Shown here one piece after another: positions 25,501-49,718 of a DNA stretch of 64,000 nucleotides (position 1 is its first letter; every line of letters begins with the position of its first letter). The position numbers were made by a program, and so were the translations under genes. The stretch is from Trichostrongylus colubriformis (taxonomy: Eukaryota; Nematoda; Chromadorea; Rhabditida; Trichostrongylidae): contig OZ022261.1 in assembly GCA_963978905.1 (NCBI GenBank), forward strand, positions 20,829,686-20,893,685. Reading direction: 5' to 3'. The notes under the pieces were generated by a model. It was not told the DNA's origin. It did not search any database and saw only the letters and a list, made by a program, of their open reading frames with translations.

Positions 25501-27932
25501 ATGAGTTTCATATTGGGTGATGCTCTTTAATATTCAGTTTTCTCGGGGTTCCCAACGCTCTTCGTTTCCAAGAACCAGAACGTGCCATTACCACTCAAAT
25601 CCCTCCGGAGGCAAGTCTGAGGCATGAAGTGATACTTCGGATCACAACAGCGTTATCCCAGCATCGGGGGCTTTGTGACTTCCACGAACTGAAGAGTCAT
25701 TCTTTAGAAAGCTTCCTACGAGGGATCCATATAGAAGCTGGCTCTGCTGTTTGAGGAGGACCTGATGCCATAGGGGTGTGTGTGCAGATATGACGGAAAA
25801 TCGCTTCGCGGCGTTTCACTCGCAGCGCCCAACACGACTTGCGAATCGATTGCTCTTCGAAGTCAGGCAGAGCGTGGCTGCCTCACCTCTGCGTTTCCAC
25901 CCATGCCACACTGCCTCGCTTGAAGGCTGCCATGCCCTGCCACTGGCACTTGCACCCGCCGTGCCGCTCATCGCGCGCGGCCGCGCGGAAATTCGACCTA
26001 GTGGACCCCACCTTCTCCTCTCAGCGAGCCAAATACGGCCTGAGCCTGCTTACAGCTCCACCGCTTGCCGATATTTTCCTGCATAAGAGCCCTTCGTGCC
26101 GACGATGACCGTCTCATTTTGCGCCACGCGATCCTCCGTCATATTTGCACACACCCATGCCGTGGGTGCCCCGAAGCCCCAGTGTGTCGAAAGGAGGCTC
26201 CATATTTTTACGACGGGAAAGTGGTAAGCCTCAGCTTGCTCCTGGTTCTAGGGGAACATTCCAGCAATATTTTGTCCCAATGCTTTTAAGTTTTTCGTTA
26301 CTCTCTGTTTTGTATACTTGCCGGATGTCAGCCGCGAGCAAAGTGACCCTTTTTAGCAGCCCCCGCATATTGTTATGTATTTAAGTATATATAATTCATG
26401 TCTATCATATTTTCTATAATTTTCATAGGACGAGTTGTCACCCAGCCACTCCTCCCCTTCCTGCTCCACTGCACGTATCTGGGTAGTGGTGGGATGGTGA
26501 TCGTTGGCAGGTTTTCGAAAGCACCGATAGGGTAACTTGATTATCAATTTTCGATTATGAAAGTAGAGATATTAAGTTGTGCAACAGCTGAGAAAGAAGG
26601 GAATGACGTCGTTGTGCCTTCTGAGCTGCTGGAGGCGGTAGTGCCCACGGCGATGCCAGTTGAGCCAAGCCGTGTGCCCTACCCATTACGGCGCACCACG
26701 GCACGGTTACGAGAAAGAGGCTAAGGCGAGCTTGTATCCTTAAGGAATTTTCCACAGAAGTTCTATGGTTTTAAGACCTTTTGAAATCACCTCATTCGAT
26801 ATAATAAATGAACTGAAACATGAAAAAACTGAAATATTCCCTTTGTCCAGAGCGGAAGTCGAAATCTGGAAGAAAAGGGACTCGCATGAATTCCCGCCGA
26901 GCATGCTTGGACAGCTTGAAGCGGGTAAGGCGCAGCTGGAGTATTCGCGCCCCATGTCGGTTTGCTTTTCGCTCTACACCCCTGATCATGTGGCCACCGC
27001 CTCTTTGCTCCCACATCCCCTCAGACTCCACACCCCGTCAGCCGTCCTTAGAGGAGTTTATCACAGCCAGATTCTTGCTTTTTCGCGTGAAACTTTGAAT
27101 GCGGCCGTCGTAAATATAGGGGTAACGAAGGAACTGAAATTCTCGTACATGATTCCTTTGAAGTGGGATGGGGGTCATAACACGGGAGAAATTTCCATGA
27201 CATGATGCTTGTCATCGACTTCAAAGGCACTCAAAAGCCCACAATCAACAGCGAGTGACCGCGAGATACCTGTGTTCCTCCCACTCGTCCTACGAAAGAT
27301 GAACATCCACCTCCATCGAAAAACTCCAATCGATCCACACTGGGACCACCTTCATCAAACCGAACACATGTGTGATACTGCCAAAGATTCATCGCTTCCC
27401 TGTACAATTAGATGAAGTAGCGTTCATTGATTTTTCAGCTAAAAAACTAAATCGGGCGATTGCGTACCGGATCTTCTCACGAGTTCGGCGTGGAACGGTC
27501 TCGGTGAAGTCGAAACTTATTGCATTCCTACGATCCCAAAGTGTGTACAGCGGTGTACGCCCGATCTGAATTTCTAATGGCGAAATTTTGTTGACCTGTT
27601 AGAAGAGAAAAGGGCTGGTGTTGGACCTTTCGCTTCTCTCGATGTCCTTCTGTGAAGGATTTTTCTATTTGTTGAACTTGTTGTTCGGATAAATCGACAT
27701 CACCTTGAAAATAGTCTTCCGGATTATTCACGGATAACTCATCCTGAAACGGTAAGAATTAACTTACATACTGCTTCATTTCTAGATTTATTGATGAGCC
27801 TCTTTGAAACAATCCTGTTACACGACTAATATGAGAAATTCATTAAAATTCACCTTATTATGTTTAGCATTTGGATTTCGTTTAATATCTCCAAACAGAT
27901 CAACTGCATCACTTTGTCTAGCGCTAATCAAT
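10333..27932 (-). CDS. secreted astacin metalloprotease with EGF, CUB and TSP1 (NAS family, group V type)
   Basis: Fifteen phase-compatible exons give about 608 residues: prodomain, astacin catalytic domain, EGF, CUB, Thr-rich linker and TSP1, the layout of the nematode NAS-33 to NAS-38 group. The prodomain contains the FQGD aspartate switch and a basic cleavage site (HREKRK). The zinc site reads [17 protein letters not shown] and the Met-turn is SVMHYG. In nematodes these enzymes process collagen, cuticle or matrix and help moulting or hatching. Introns of 2.3-5.9 kb hold many repeats, unlike the compact fasn-1 neighbour. The signal peptide exon is not found, and the first exon has a possible frameshift just upstream. 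The 3' end after TSP1 is unresolved; one candidate last exon is 9937-9982 (acceptor TTCCACAG, then a stop). Which NAS ortholog it is cannot be settled by eye. Confidence 0.88.
11122..11745. mobile_element. mariner foldback made of two inverted 3' ends
   Basis: Termini TTAGGTCTGTGCAGAATAA and its near inverse, each flanked by TA. Both arms contain the end of a mariner transposase: the plus arm reads [19 protein letters not shown] and, near its end, DSNGFYFDK. The minus arm (11195-11605) reads [19 protein letters not shown] and ends [14 protein letters not shown] is the last Asp region of the DD34D triad. The element thus has two C-termini facing apart and no N-terminus. It lies in an astacin intron. 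Confidence 0.88.
12038..12903 (+). mobile_element. internally deleted mariner transposon
   Basis: Termini TTAGGTTGGCTGATGATTTC and its imperfect inverse (ending CGGACAACCTAA). TA follows the right end; the left flank is CA, so the duplication has decayed on that side. Length 866 bp, against about 1.3 kb for full mariners. It sits in an astacin intron, antisense to the gene. Confidence 0.88.
12204..12766 (+). pseudogene. mariner transposase with internal deletion and frameshift
   Basis: A short frame starts at the Met near 12204 (MKKVALL), then a one-base slip leads into [20 protein letters not shown], the mariner helix-turn-helix region, then [20 protein letters not shown] and [20 protein letters not shown]. 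The catalytic middle is missing: the sequence jumps to [20 protein letters not shown] and LKDKQF, the last Asp region. About 180 codons remain of about 345. Confidence 0.88.
13080..13571 (-). other. Thr/Ser/Pro-rich linker exons of the astacin gene
   Basis: Three small exons (13383-13571, 13233-13327, 13080-13150) code for low-complexity Thr-rich sequence such as [18 protein letters not shown] and [13 protein letters not shown], which would be heavily O-glycosylated. The reading phase passes correctly through all three. The middle exon rests on a weak acceptor (TTCTTAAG). Confidence 0.65.
14790..15533. mobile_element. TA-flanked element with CAGGGGGTGCCAAAA ends, orphan coding
   Basis: Ends CAGGGGGTGCCAAAAGAAG and its inverse (CTTTTTTGGCACCCCCTG), both flanked by TA, as in the Tc1/mariner superfamily. 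A second, decayed copy lies at about 25370-26366. Minus-strand frames such as 15285-15527 ([20 protein letters not shown]) and 15040-15306 could be old protein but match no transposase block I know. Probably a non-autonomous element; it is in the 13.9-17.9 kb astacin intron. Confidence 0.7.
18322..19698. repeat. 1.38 kb near-perfect palindrome built of hairpin units
   Basis: Termini TTGGGTTGAGGAATAAGTCC and its exact inverse, both flanked by TA. The two arms of about 685 bp are almost fully complementary around a short loop near 19003-19017. Each arm holds four diverged copies of a unit with its own stem AGAGC...GCTCT, at 18414, 18586, 18754 and 18903 in the left arm and mirrored in the right arm. 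No coding capacity. It sits in the 5.9 kb astacin intron and would be transcribed as a very long hairpin RNA. Confidence 0.92.
20200..20700. repeat. interspersed repeat, copy B
   Basis: Second copy of the repeat at 5100-5560, same orientation, with shared blocks such as TCTGCATCTACCC and CATATTCCACAAT. Lies in an astacin intron. Confidence 0.5.
21350..21601. repeat. foldback MITE
   Basis: Arms answer each other: GCGTGTACCCTTATGTCAGG on the left, and its near inverse CCTGACATGAGGGTCCACAC on the right. An inner pair, TGTTGTTGGGTC against GACCCAACAACC, extends the fold. Confidence 0.85.
22654..22669. repeat. poly-C run
   Basis: Sixteen uninterrupted C, inside the 5.9 kb astacin intron. Confidence 0.9.
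24305..24997 (-). other. astacin zinc-binding and Met-turn exons
   Basis: Three exons. The first holds HExxHxxGxxH, that is [17 protein letters not shown], preceded by [12 protein letters not shown]. The second reads [20 protein letters not shown]. The third holds [13 protein letters not shown] (Met-turn with the Tyr ligand) and [14 protein letters not shown]. All residues needed for an active astacin are present. Confidence 0.95.
25370..26366. repeat. decayed, interrupted second copy of the 14.8 kb element
   Basis: 25370-25760 follows 14920-15320 closely (shared AGCCTTCTGCAAGAGC, CAAGAACCAGAACGTGCCAT), then about 400 bp of GC-rich foreign sequence (25765-26170), then the right end resumes (AGCCTCAGCTTGCTCCTGGT) to a degraded GCAGCCCCCGCATA terminus. 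So another sequence was inserted into, or replaced, its middle. Confidence 0.65.
27270..27932 (-). other. astacin prodomain and N-terminal catalytic exons
   Basis: The first resolved exon ends [16 protein letters not shown], the next reads [24 protein letters not shown] is the prodomain motif whose Asp binds the zinc in the zymogen. HREKR then offers a furin-type cut. The catalytic domain opens with [16 protein letters not shown] and continues [17 protein letters not shown], with the first domain Cys, then [15 protein letters not shown]. Upstream of 27932 the other frame reads MFRNALFNGKDNLNL before a stop, which looks like prodomain out of frame by one base. Confidence 0.85.
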
Positions 27933-30900
27933 CTAAATTCAAATTATCTTTTCCATTGAACAATGCATTCCGAAACATATCGTTCAAGTAAGTGGGTCAT
28001 GCTTTGCCGGCGATGAAACCTGCCTGAAGCCGTACATAATTGATTGAATCTCTGTGGAACAAGAAACATAGCCACATCCATCCCGCCCATGGAACTTCTT
28101 GGAACGTTTCAAAACACTGATTTTCAAAGATTAGGCCATATCTAGCGCACTACCGTGCGAGGTGCCTTACACCTATTCAAAGGATCCTCACTCACGATAG
28201 AGCGCAGCTCATCGGAGGGCTCAAAGAAATGGGATTGGCACTTTTAGGCAACTCTGAAGATTCCTTTTAGGAAATTCTGGAGATTTCGTTTAATTTCGAG
28301 TCGCAGAATTGGATCGATGGGTTGTTGTATAGATAAAACCATGTCACTTTTCTTCGAGCCATGGAGAACCAGACATTGAGAAAAACCGGAACCTTCACTT
28401 AATCTTGCCCCTCTATAGGTGAAATAGGGAAAAATTTATGGACCATTATCGAAGAGAACGTCTTGAATATTATCTCACCTTGCCGCGTCCTCATTGAGTA
28501 CTTCTTTGAGATGTGCAAGAGATTTTCGATTAGCTCGTTGTGCTCGTAAAGATGAAGCGAATGGAAGATAAAGCAGACCGAGTGAAAAGAGCAAAGACAA
28601 ATTGGGAAGATTGGCGATATGCATTGATAATGGCCTGTACGTTGGCTACAAACCAGCCCCCGCCGGCGGCTGTATGACTCAGCACAAGACGCTACGATAT
28701 TCCCTATCGTAGAGGAAAGCTTGACATTGAGGATCCATCACACACATGCACTCAGTGGCGTAATACGAACGCTGTAATGCACTAATCCTAGAGCACCCCT
28801 GCCTTAAAGCGTTTTTCCTTTCACTTTTCACGACAGTTCATACAAATGACACAATACAAGTAGCGTCCGTTGTACCGTTGCAGCTTGGATCTCCATGAAG
28901 CCGCAAGAAACAAGCCGCAATCAATATTCCCTGATTCCATTATAAAAACGGTAGGTCTAGACTTTTTTGTAGAGATATTATGTCGGATTGATTGAAATCT
29001 CAGATCAGTATCAGAACATTTTTGTACAAATGACTTTCACTTAACCTTCCCTTCCTTTCCATATTCTTCACGGAAAAGACAAAACCAGCTCCTAAGTTAG
29101 TCCAATTCGCTCGATCAGAGGCCGATTAGACCGATAAAGGCGAAGGGTTTGCGCCTACCGCCAAACAGCAAACTTACCGCGTTGATCTTATCTGGAAAAA
29201 TAACTGCATCAGCACCCTTCTACGGATAGAGATCTCTGAGTGAATACTACAGTTTCTCGATTTGCAACTACACACGTGATGAATTCTTGTGAGAATGTGT
29301 GACTTTCAGAGAGAAACTTCAAAGATCTACAAAGGGATCTGCCATTTAAAGGAATCGTCCACGGAAAAATGAGTTTTTCTGTTACCCATATACTTTTGTT
29401 GTATTTGCCTGATGTGGGCCTTGTGCAAAGTTTCACGCGAAAAAATGTGAATCCAGCTAAGATTAAGCACCACAAAGTCTCGGCCGGGTGGGCGGGGCCT
29501 CCGAGCAAGTGCCCACGCCGTCGTTCGCCGCGATCGGAGAAGTATTGTAGGAATAGAAAGTTGCCTAAGCAACCCCACTCTCCGTTCCCAACTGCGGCGA
29601 AGGAAAGGAAGGGGGTGGCCCCGCCCACCCGGCCGGGAATTAGGGGAGCTATATCTCAGCCGAATTCTCACTTTTTCGCGAGGAATTTGGTATGCGGCCC
29701 TTATTAGGCGAACACAACATAAATATATGGGTAACGAAGAAACTAATTTTTCCATGGACGATTCCTTTCAGATACTACTAGTAATGGAAATTCATACTGT
29801 ATGCAGTCTACTGGGCATCATCTTTTGAACACTGTCAGCGGTGATCTACACACGTCAAATAGAGCTTCAGCAATGGCAAACATGTCGAACAGGTCTTCAA
29901 GGGGTAAGGGATATTTGGTTTAAGGACGCGCCGCATTTGACACCTTGCACCAATTATCGGATGACGAACGGAGATACTGTATATCAACCATCCATCGAAC
30001 TAACATGTACCAAGCAGAAGGAAGGCTATCGGGAGTTGGATGAATGATGATAATTCATCTGAACTCCATGCTCTTCTTTCTTCTACAGTAACTGAAATGC
30101 AAACACGTGTGCAAAAGCCTAGCCCCGACAAAACGCAAGCCCCTGTAGATTCCGAAATTTAGGGGTTGCGACACATTCAAAATTACTCCCTCCCAAAATC
30201 CTGCAACTGGCAAAAAATCCCCGTGTTCACTTCAATCTATTCATAAAATAATGGCAAAACCAGGCTTATCAAAGCAGGTAGACACTGATGATCACATACT
30301 TCTGCACTATCCAAAGACCTCTCAAAAGGCTAATTGTAATTTCCGATCATATAGTCACCGAATGTCAAAATTTCGAGCTTATTATGTGTTACTTCACGAA
30401 AGCTCCTTTTTCACAACAGCTCACACTATCATATGAGATTTATTGAATAAAAGAAAACAAACTGGAGTTCCTCTTCGTTCAAATCAATCCCTAGCCGAGG
30501 AACTCTCAATACAATTAGCCACCGTGACGGACTATGTAAAAATTATTATTTTCAAAAAATACGAGACTGGTAATAACTTTGTGAGACAATCAAAACTACC
30601 AAATCATAATAAGTAATCAATATGGCGAGAATGAATTGAAGTACGGTACGTATAAAACTACTAATCATCTCATCATCAACATAATCATATCTTCAAAAAA
30701 CACAAAAGAAAGCTCTCAATAATAGTATTTTTTGTTCGACGAATTGTACAAGCACGATTCCATGCCGCATTCAGCACAGCTGCCTCGCGCGGCTATGCTC
30801 TGCACTGTGCGGCGCTGTTTAGACATTATTTAATATAGATATGATTTGATATTTGCAAAATTGTATTGTATTTATATAGAACTCTGTAATATGACCGCGT

Positions 30901-31295
30901 AGCGAGCATTTTAAAAAAATTTATGACGCAAAAGCAGGATGCTACTCAGATGCTGCTGCCAACCGAGCAGCTGCACTGCATTCCTGTGCCGTATGGAATC
31001 GTGCCAATGATATAGAATTCCATGTGCGACTGTACTCTCGCATTCCGTGGAAACTCCTGTGGAGAATCGCGTTTTGAGTGGAAAACCTAACTAAAACTAT
31101 GGAGGCACCCGTGCCGGGCGATGGGTCTGAGCAAGGATATGGAAGACGGGCTGACACAACACAACACAACACACAGTGCACACATATGACATCATCAAAT
31201 CACATCATTATGATCATCACATAGGGGTTCTCTTAATGGATTTTCTCGAGACATACATACATAAATGCCAATTCCGACATTTTCTCTGATATTTT
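27933..31295. other. between the astacin and fasn-1 genes
   Basis: The missing signal-peptide exon of the astacin gene should be here. One possible mini-exon is 28020-28051 (acceptor TTCCACAG), but its peptide is not recognisable. Otherwise a foldback at 29345-29770 and AT-rich sequence with no gene recognised. No canonical AATAAA was seen close behind the fasn-1 stop. Confidence 0.4.
29345..29770. repeat. GC-cored foldback MITE
   Basis: Left arm GGAATCGTCCACGGAAAAAT and right arm ATTTTTCCATGGACGATTCC are inverted, and the next blocks also pair (TTACCCATATA / TATATGGGTAA). The centre is GC-rich and contains GTGGGCGGGGCC against GGCCCCGCCCAC. A half copy of the same family is at about 27040-27175, reading GGGGTAACGAAGGAACTGAA. 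Confidence 0.75.
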
Positions 31296-44186
<12,891 letters not shown>

Positions 44187-44215
44187 GCTCTCACCGGACT
44201 GAAACGGGAACTTTT
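44187..44215 (-). promoter_or_regulatory. candidate spliced-leader acceptor and 12 nt 5' UTR of fasn-1
   Basis: A strong TTCCCGTTTCAG, preceded by a U-rich stretch, ends at 44199, leaving a 12 nt leader before the ATG at 44186. No upstream in-frame exon is seen. This is the usual picture for SL1 trans-splicing. The mature 5' end is inferred. Confidence 0.6.
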
Positions 44216-47200
44216 ATAAAAACATAACATCCTACAGAACGGGTTTAACAGATTTCACTTTGCCCTCGCCTTTTCCCAATCTCGGTTTCAGTGTGGTGCT
44301 AATGTCCATGTAATAAAAACCACAGGGTCTCGGATTAGAAAGTCTTCGCGAGGTGGGGCGTGAAATGTGGGACAGACGAACGGGGACTGTAGCGCATGTG
44401 GAAACAAATCGAAGAGCATTGATTGAATGTATTGAGGTGCAAGATGAGTCATAAATCAAGGAGGGACAGAGGTATACCAAGGTGAGTAGGCGAGGAAAAG
44501 ATGTAAGAGAAGGTGGAGGAGGGGTGTAGGGGAACGGAAGCGAGAAACTTCTTTCGAGACACTTTCGGCTGGTGCTACGGGTCAGGCGTAATAGCCTAGG
44601 TAGTTGCATGCGATTGCTAGAAATGAATGATGACACGGAGCACGCACATACTCACACAGGGCACATATGCGGGAGGGATAAATAAGGAGGTAAGCGTAAG
44701 GAGGCTGCGATGCTGGTTACTGGCGAAGTCATTGACCGTCAAAGGTCGCGATGCGATACATGATAGTGCGACCCGCCGAGGGTTGGGGGAACTAGTGTGA
44801 TTCAAAAGTACAGCATCAGGTTCATTCATGGAACTGGGAGCGAACCGAAGTAGTGTATGTGGCCTGCAAGGCAGCACCGAGCAGTGCTCGTAACTCGAAG
44901 AAGGTACACGGTGAAAAGTGTGGCGGGCAGTAGGGGCGTACACAGAGACAAGTGGGAGCGAATAGCAGCTAATCATCAGGATCGAAGGGAGGAGTAGAGG
45001 CTCGCCTCCATTGGGGAAGCATATAAAGGCCGTGTGTCAGCATCGGCGGGATCAACTGAGTTTCGCCGAGAAGGCATCCAGACAAAAAAAATATCTAGCT
45101 GCACATCTCGACAAGATTTACCCCGCTACAGTTTGTGCGTCCCAACGTGTCACGGAATGCGCAGCAGCTAGACCGCCAAAGCGGAACTTTTGCCGGTCAG
45201 CCCGCGGCTCGATACTGGCGCTGGCCATGAAGCCATCGTAGAAACAGATTCATCGATTACACGTGAAACAAGGTAATACTGCTAGAAAATTGCATGAGAA
45301 TGAATCATGTTCAATGCTAGTCACCTGCGAATTATCCGAGACGCGTTCCCAGCCAGCGGACATGTCGGAAGAATGCGCACTGCCCTTCTCCATAATGCTT
45401 ATCGACACTTGATCGCAATCCCGTCGAGAACCGTCGCTTCTGAAATAGAGCACCGTCACACAGTTTACCTGTCCTCTTCCCACCCCCACTCCCCCCTTCT
45501 CGCCCGCTCCATACAAAGTACACGTAAAACGAGAGCAACACGCACACAGATGAGATCTTTGAAGCGATAAAAGCCTGAACAACGGGAAAACTATGCGCCC
45601 ACTGGTTAGTGAACAGACAGAAGGGAGATGAAGACCATGACGGGGGAACGCATGTAAATACAACCGTTAAAAGTAAATACACAACAACACAATGTTGTTT
45701 TCGCGTATTGGGATGAAGCACACATTTGGTGGGTATTACTGAGCACAAGACCCGAACAATTCGAATTCCTCTGGTATTCAAAGCAAAACGTGCATCCGAA
45801 TCAGAAATTAGATCTCAGCGTCCTTCTCCTCGTTTCTTTTCATGCTTACAAGGACTGGTTTCGTTTTGCTGCCCTAAGCTGTCAACAAGGGGCAGCAGAA
45901 CGATGGAGTTGGATAAGTGCGAACTGTCAAAAAAAGAGCTGCAGAGAGATAGATAAAGGCAGGCTGAGAGCGAGAAATCAGAGAGAATACCGATCGGCTA
46001 AAGTCGAACAGGAACTCCTCAGAAGAAGGCGACGACGTCGACGTTGCCCTCGACGACGATCATCACCACGATGACGACGACGAATTCACAAGAAGTGAAC
46101 AATCGATTAGGATGAACGACGGTGACAGTGCGGACCATGGGGTGTGCAGAGGATTACATGTCATGCCGGCTCGCCAAGGTCGGTCTGTCGACCTACGGTC
46201 CGCCCTCTCCCCCCCCCCCTAAACTCTTCTTACGCAATCCATGAAAAAGATCCATCCGATTAGATTCCCATACACACAGAACACAACCGGCGGCACTGAT
46301 CACATTCGTGATGTCGACTGCAAAAAATCCGCCCACCAGTACCACCAGTGCAGCACTGTATAGATACATCGCAAGCGTACGTGAAGTGAAATTGGAAAGT
46401 TACAAGTAAAGAACAGCAAGAGCGGATAATGGTTTGAGGGCGGTGGTGGAAGTGTGAGAAATGCCGAGAACTGCAATGACGACCTGGTCGATATTGATAG
46501 CGTGAAAATTGAGCTGCGCGATTCGCATTAGATCAAAGAGAGAGCAAGACATTCGGGACACGGTAACGCTCCGTCGACAAGGGAACAAACCACACGGTGG
46601 CATCATCTATCAGAACTCTACAGGCTACATTACTCGGAGGAGAATAGAAAGAATATTTTAGAGCAGCTTTTTGAGCGATATAATGAAAAAAGAGAAGGTA
46701 CGATAGGAAGATAAGGTGGAACGCCTGAGGCGTACGAATGAAGTATAGATATCAGATGTTAAATTCTAAAACTCAAGTGGGAAGAAAATGAAATCGGGAC
46801 TGCGGGAATAGGTCAAATGCAAATAGGAGGTCAACGGCGGCGGCGATGGCGGTAGTGGCGACCACGGTGACGACGACGTTGGCGGTGGCGATGGAGGCGG
46901 CAAACGGCCGGCGGCAGGTCGTCATGGCACGGCTAGTTCGGCGGCACTTAGATTGCGGTCCGAGACGACCTTGTAGCGCTCATTGTAAACTTGACGACTC
47001 GGAATGCTTTCTCATCCTCCTGAAGAGCAGCAGAAAAGGACATGTGTACATTGGACAGGACGGGAACTTTGCTCATTTGCTCGTTCATCTCCACTGTAGT
47101 GTGCCCTTCTCACCCTATGGGTGCCTTGAACTAACCAACGGTACGAATCACACACACACACGAGGACGACGACATCGACGAACCACAACTAACCCATCGA

Positions 47201-49484
47201 CCCCCCACCCCGTCATTGGACAGCAGCCGCGCATGGAGTGACGACGATCACGACAATGACGTGTATGGATAATGTTGGGAATGCACATCAAACGTCATTA
47301 CAGCCAGTTGGGAGTTGAAAAACAATGGAGATATACATCTAAGGCGTCACACACACACTTCACAACTCGTTTTCACTCATTCACACCCGCCGCCGTTCAA
47401 TGTATTGGCCACTCAACCTCGCTAGGACTATTAACACGTTTTCCACGATCATTCACCTTTCTAGAGGTCATCACACCAGCATGTTCGCTGAATTTCGTCA
47501 CAAAGGTGTTGCTGGGGCGATTTGAAGGCGAATCAGCTTCGAGCGTTCCACTCACGCCTTTCACTGACAATGCCATTAAAAAAACACCAAAAAACACGAA
47601 AAACCGTGATTGTGTTGAGGTTAGAAGAATTCTGATGAAACAATCAGTGATGAAGGCACACGAATTCCCTATCTCCCAAGAGTTACTATGAAGCAGGATT
47701 AGGCATTATTTGAGCGGATTTTTTTATATGAGTGCGATCCCCCACCTAGGACTTCTACACTAACGCTCGGTCCTGCTGTGAAGCTAAATCGGTCACTGAG
47801 TGGACCACTTTGGATAAAAAGGAGATGGATGCGCACCGGAGGAGATCTAACGAATTAGATATGCGTTGGAATCGAAAGCAATGGGAGGAATAGTTTCAGG
47901 AATAGTGAAAAGCGGGGTCAACTGGTAAACGTTGGTGGTGTTTAGCGAATCAAAACAAGTTGTCAAGTTAGTGACGAAAACGCCTTAAACCAACCACTAC
48001 CACCACCATCACCACTACCACATGCAGCGGAACGGCACTGATACACAGAGACTACATTTGATCAACACCTGATTAATGTATAACGACATATTACTGAACG
48101 TCTGGCAATCGGTCGCACGAATTCTACAGGAAAACTACGACGACGATGGGCGTACAAGAGCGTCGGCAGCGGAACAAACACCGTCGTCGTCTGACCGTGT
48201 AGCGTGGACACAGACAGGTCGCCCGGCGTACCCGATGTCCGTCACAAACACTGCAGCGCAAGGTGTTCGACGACGACGTGGAAAGCGTGTCCCACTGGGC
48301 GCGTGGGCAATGGTAGTAGCAGTAGTTGGATGGCAGCCACTTTCGGGCATAAAGAAAAAACCGTAAGTCGAGTGCGTAGACGACTGCCGAAAACATTTCA
48401 GACATGGCGAAAAACCCGCGCCAGTAGTTTAAAGTAGGTCATGCGCGCTGAACTCGAGATTTTTCGGGTCACTTATGCAATCTAGCGTTCAATCAATCAA
48501 ATTCGGTACAATATGAGGGCAGCAGAAATAGAGACGAGTATGGGAGTGTAAGTATTTCGTGTGTCACATCGTTACAACTGGCATGGCTATAACCATACAA
48601 AGGACTCATTGAAAATTTTGAAATATCTGCTTCGTTTCAATTTTCACTTCACGTGCACTAGAGAATCAAAGATTCAGCAAGAATGATATACGCAAGTTGG
48701 CAACAGCGTCAGTGAAACAGTCAATAAGTGGAATACACGGCGTGGCCCAAATGTGACATGAAAAACTGGGACCCGTCATCGACCTATTAACCAGCTTCGC
48801 GGGCATAGCGTTCACATCATTTCTCGATGCAAAAATTGAAAGGTACAGCAGATGTCTGATATTACATAGATGTTCTTACAGATTATGATCGTTCTTTGGT
48901 AGACGATTCAACTGAACGAGTTCAATTCATTGAATGAACATAACAAGAGAAACACCACACACGTAGCGTAGTGTGCGGAGACCGTAAGCGAATGAAGTGC
49001 TCGTCGATGACTGGAAGAACCCTCCGTCAACGAAGGTGAAACGCTAAACGACTTCAGTTCATTCTTGCGGGTGGGTCGAAAGGGATAAGGTCGGACAGTT
49101 GTTGTATCGAAGCCTATCATAGCACATCACACGTAGATATCATCTTGGATTCAGGACTCCTTCGGTGGGGATAGATGGCGCAATTGCCGTATACCATCGC
49201 TTTGTCAAAGTCGAAGGACGATGTGATGACGATCAGATGACCTGTACGAGTGGCGAGAGTGTCCCGATGCCAAAATCGTCGATCCGACGGTTGTCACTGT
49301 CATCACCCTATCGCGAGATCATGTGCTACCATTTCGTCAGGTCGTCCACGTGCACACGACTTCTTGAAACCTGCTTTCAGTTTTCACGAGCAACCCCACG
49401 CACCACTTTAAATACCTTAAATGCCACTCAGCGTTCTTAAAATTGCAATTTGAACAAAACAACAAAAAACGTAGAGGAAACAAA
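44216..49484. other. upstream of fasn-1, low-complexity rich, no gene recognised
   Basis: Probably holds fasn-1 regulatory DNA. Contains GAC/CGA-type triplet runs at 46025-46085 and a GGCGG(T/A)-type purine-rich run at 46833-46915, plus CA-rich tracts near 47150. Open frames here follow these simple repeats and have no recognisable domain or clear splice frame. Confidence 0.4.
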
Positions 49485-49490
49485 TTTATT
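49485..49490 (-). terminator. candidate polyadenylation signal AATAAA
   Basis: Canonical AATAAA on the minus strand, about 230 nt downstream of the stop at 49719. Confidence 0.4.
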
Positions 49491-49718
49491 TTAAATCACT
49501 TTTAATCTCTCCTACCGGATTAGTGTCACATACAATACCATAATTATCCATAATTATGAGTCGATCATTTAGCATCACAATAACCTTTCACATTATTATA
49601 TCAATTAAAGAACACAGTCAGTACACCCGCAATAGCATTTAAAATCAAAAGGAAAAAGCGAAAAATATGAAAGATCAAGTCATCACCACCTAGCGTTACG
49701 GAGCGATCTATGTCTAAA

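Larger units (their letters stand above)
10334..27931 (-). other. astacin gene exon map
   Basis: Exons in transcript order: 27854-27932, 27627-27743, 27468-27565, 27270-27399, 24896-24997, 24681-24789, 24305-24435, 24078-24245, 18098-18191, 17891-18005, 13791-13926, 13383-13571, 13233-13327, 13080-13150, 10333-10525. All have AG acceptors and GT donors, and phases join without a stop. The 27566-27626 intron is only 61 nt, the largest (18192-24077) is 5.9 kb. The exons at 13233-13327 and the acceptor of 10333-10525 (AAG) are the least certain. Confidence 0.8.

Noticed and set aside
31200..31295. Polyadenylation signal for fasn-1
   Set aside because: No AATAAA or close variant was found just behind the stop, so no call was made.
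44232..44976. Two long minus-strand open frames upstream of fasn-1
   Set aside because: Low-complexity Ser/Pro/Leu-rich, no domain, and the fasn-1 start with its acceptor at 44199 is already clear.
46846..47241. 131-codon plus-strand open frame
   Set aside because: Generated by GGC/GGT and CA-type simple repeats; composition is not protein-like and splice sites are absent.
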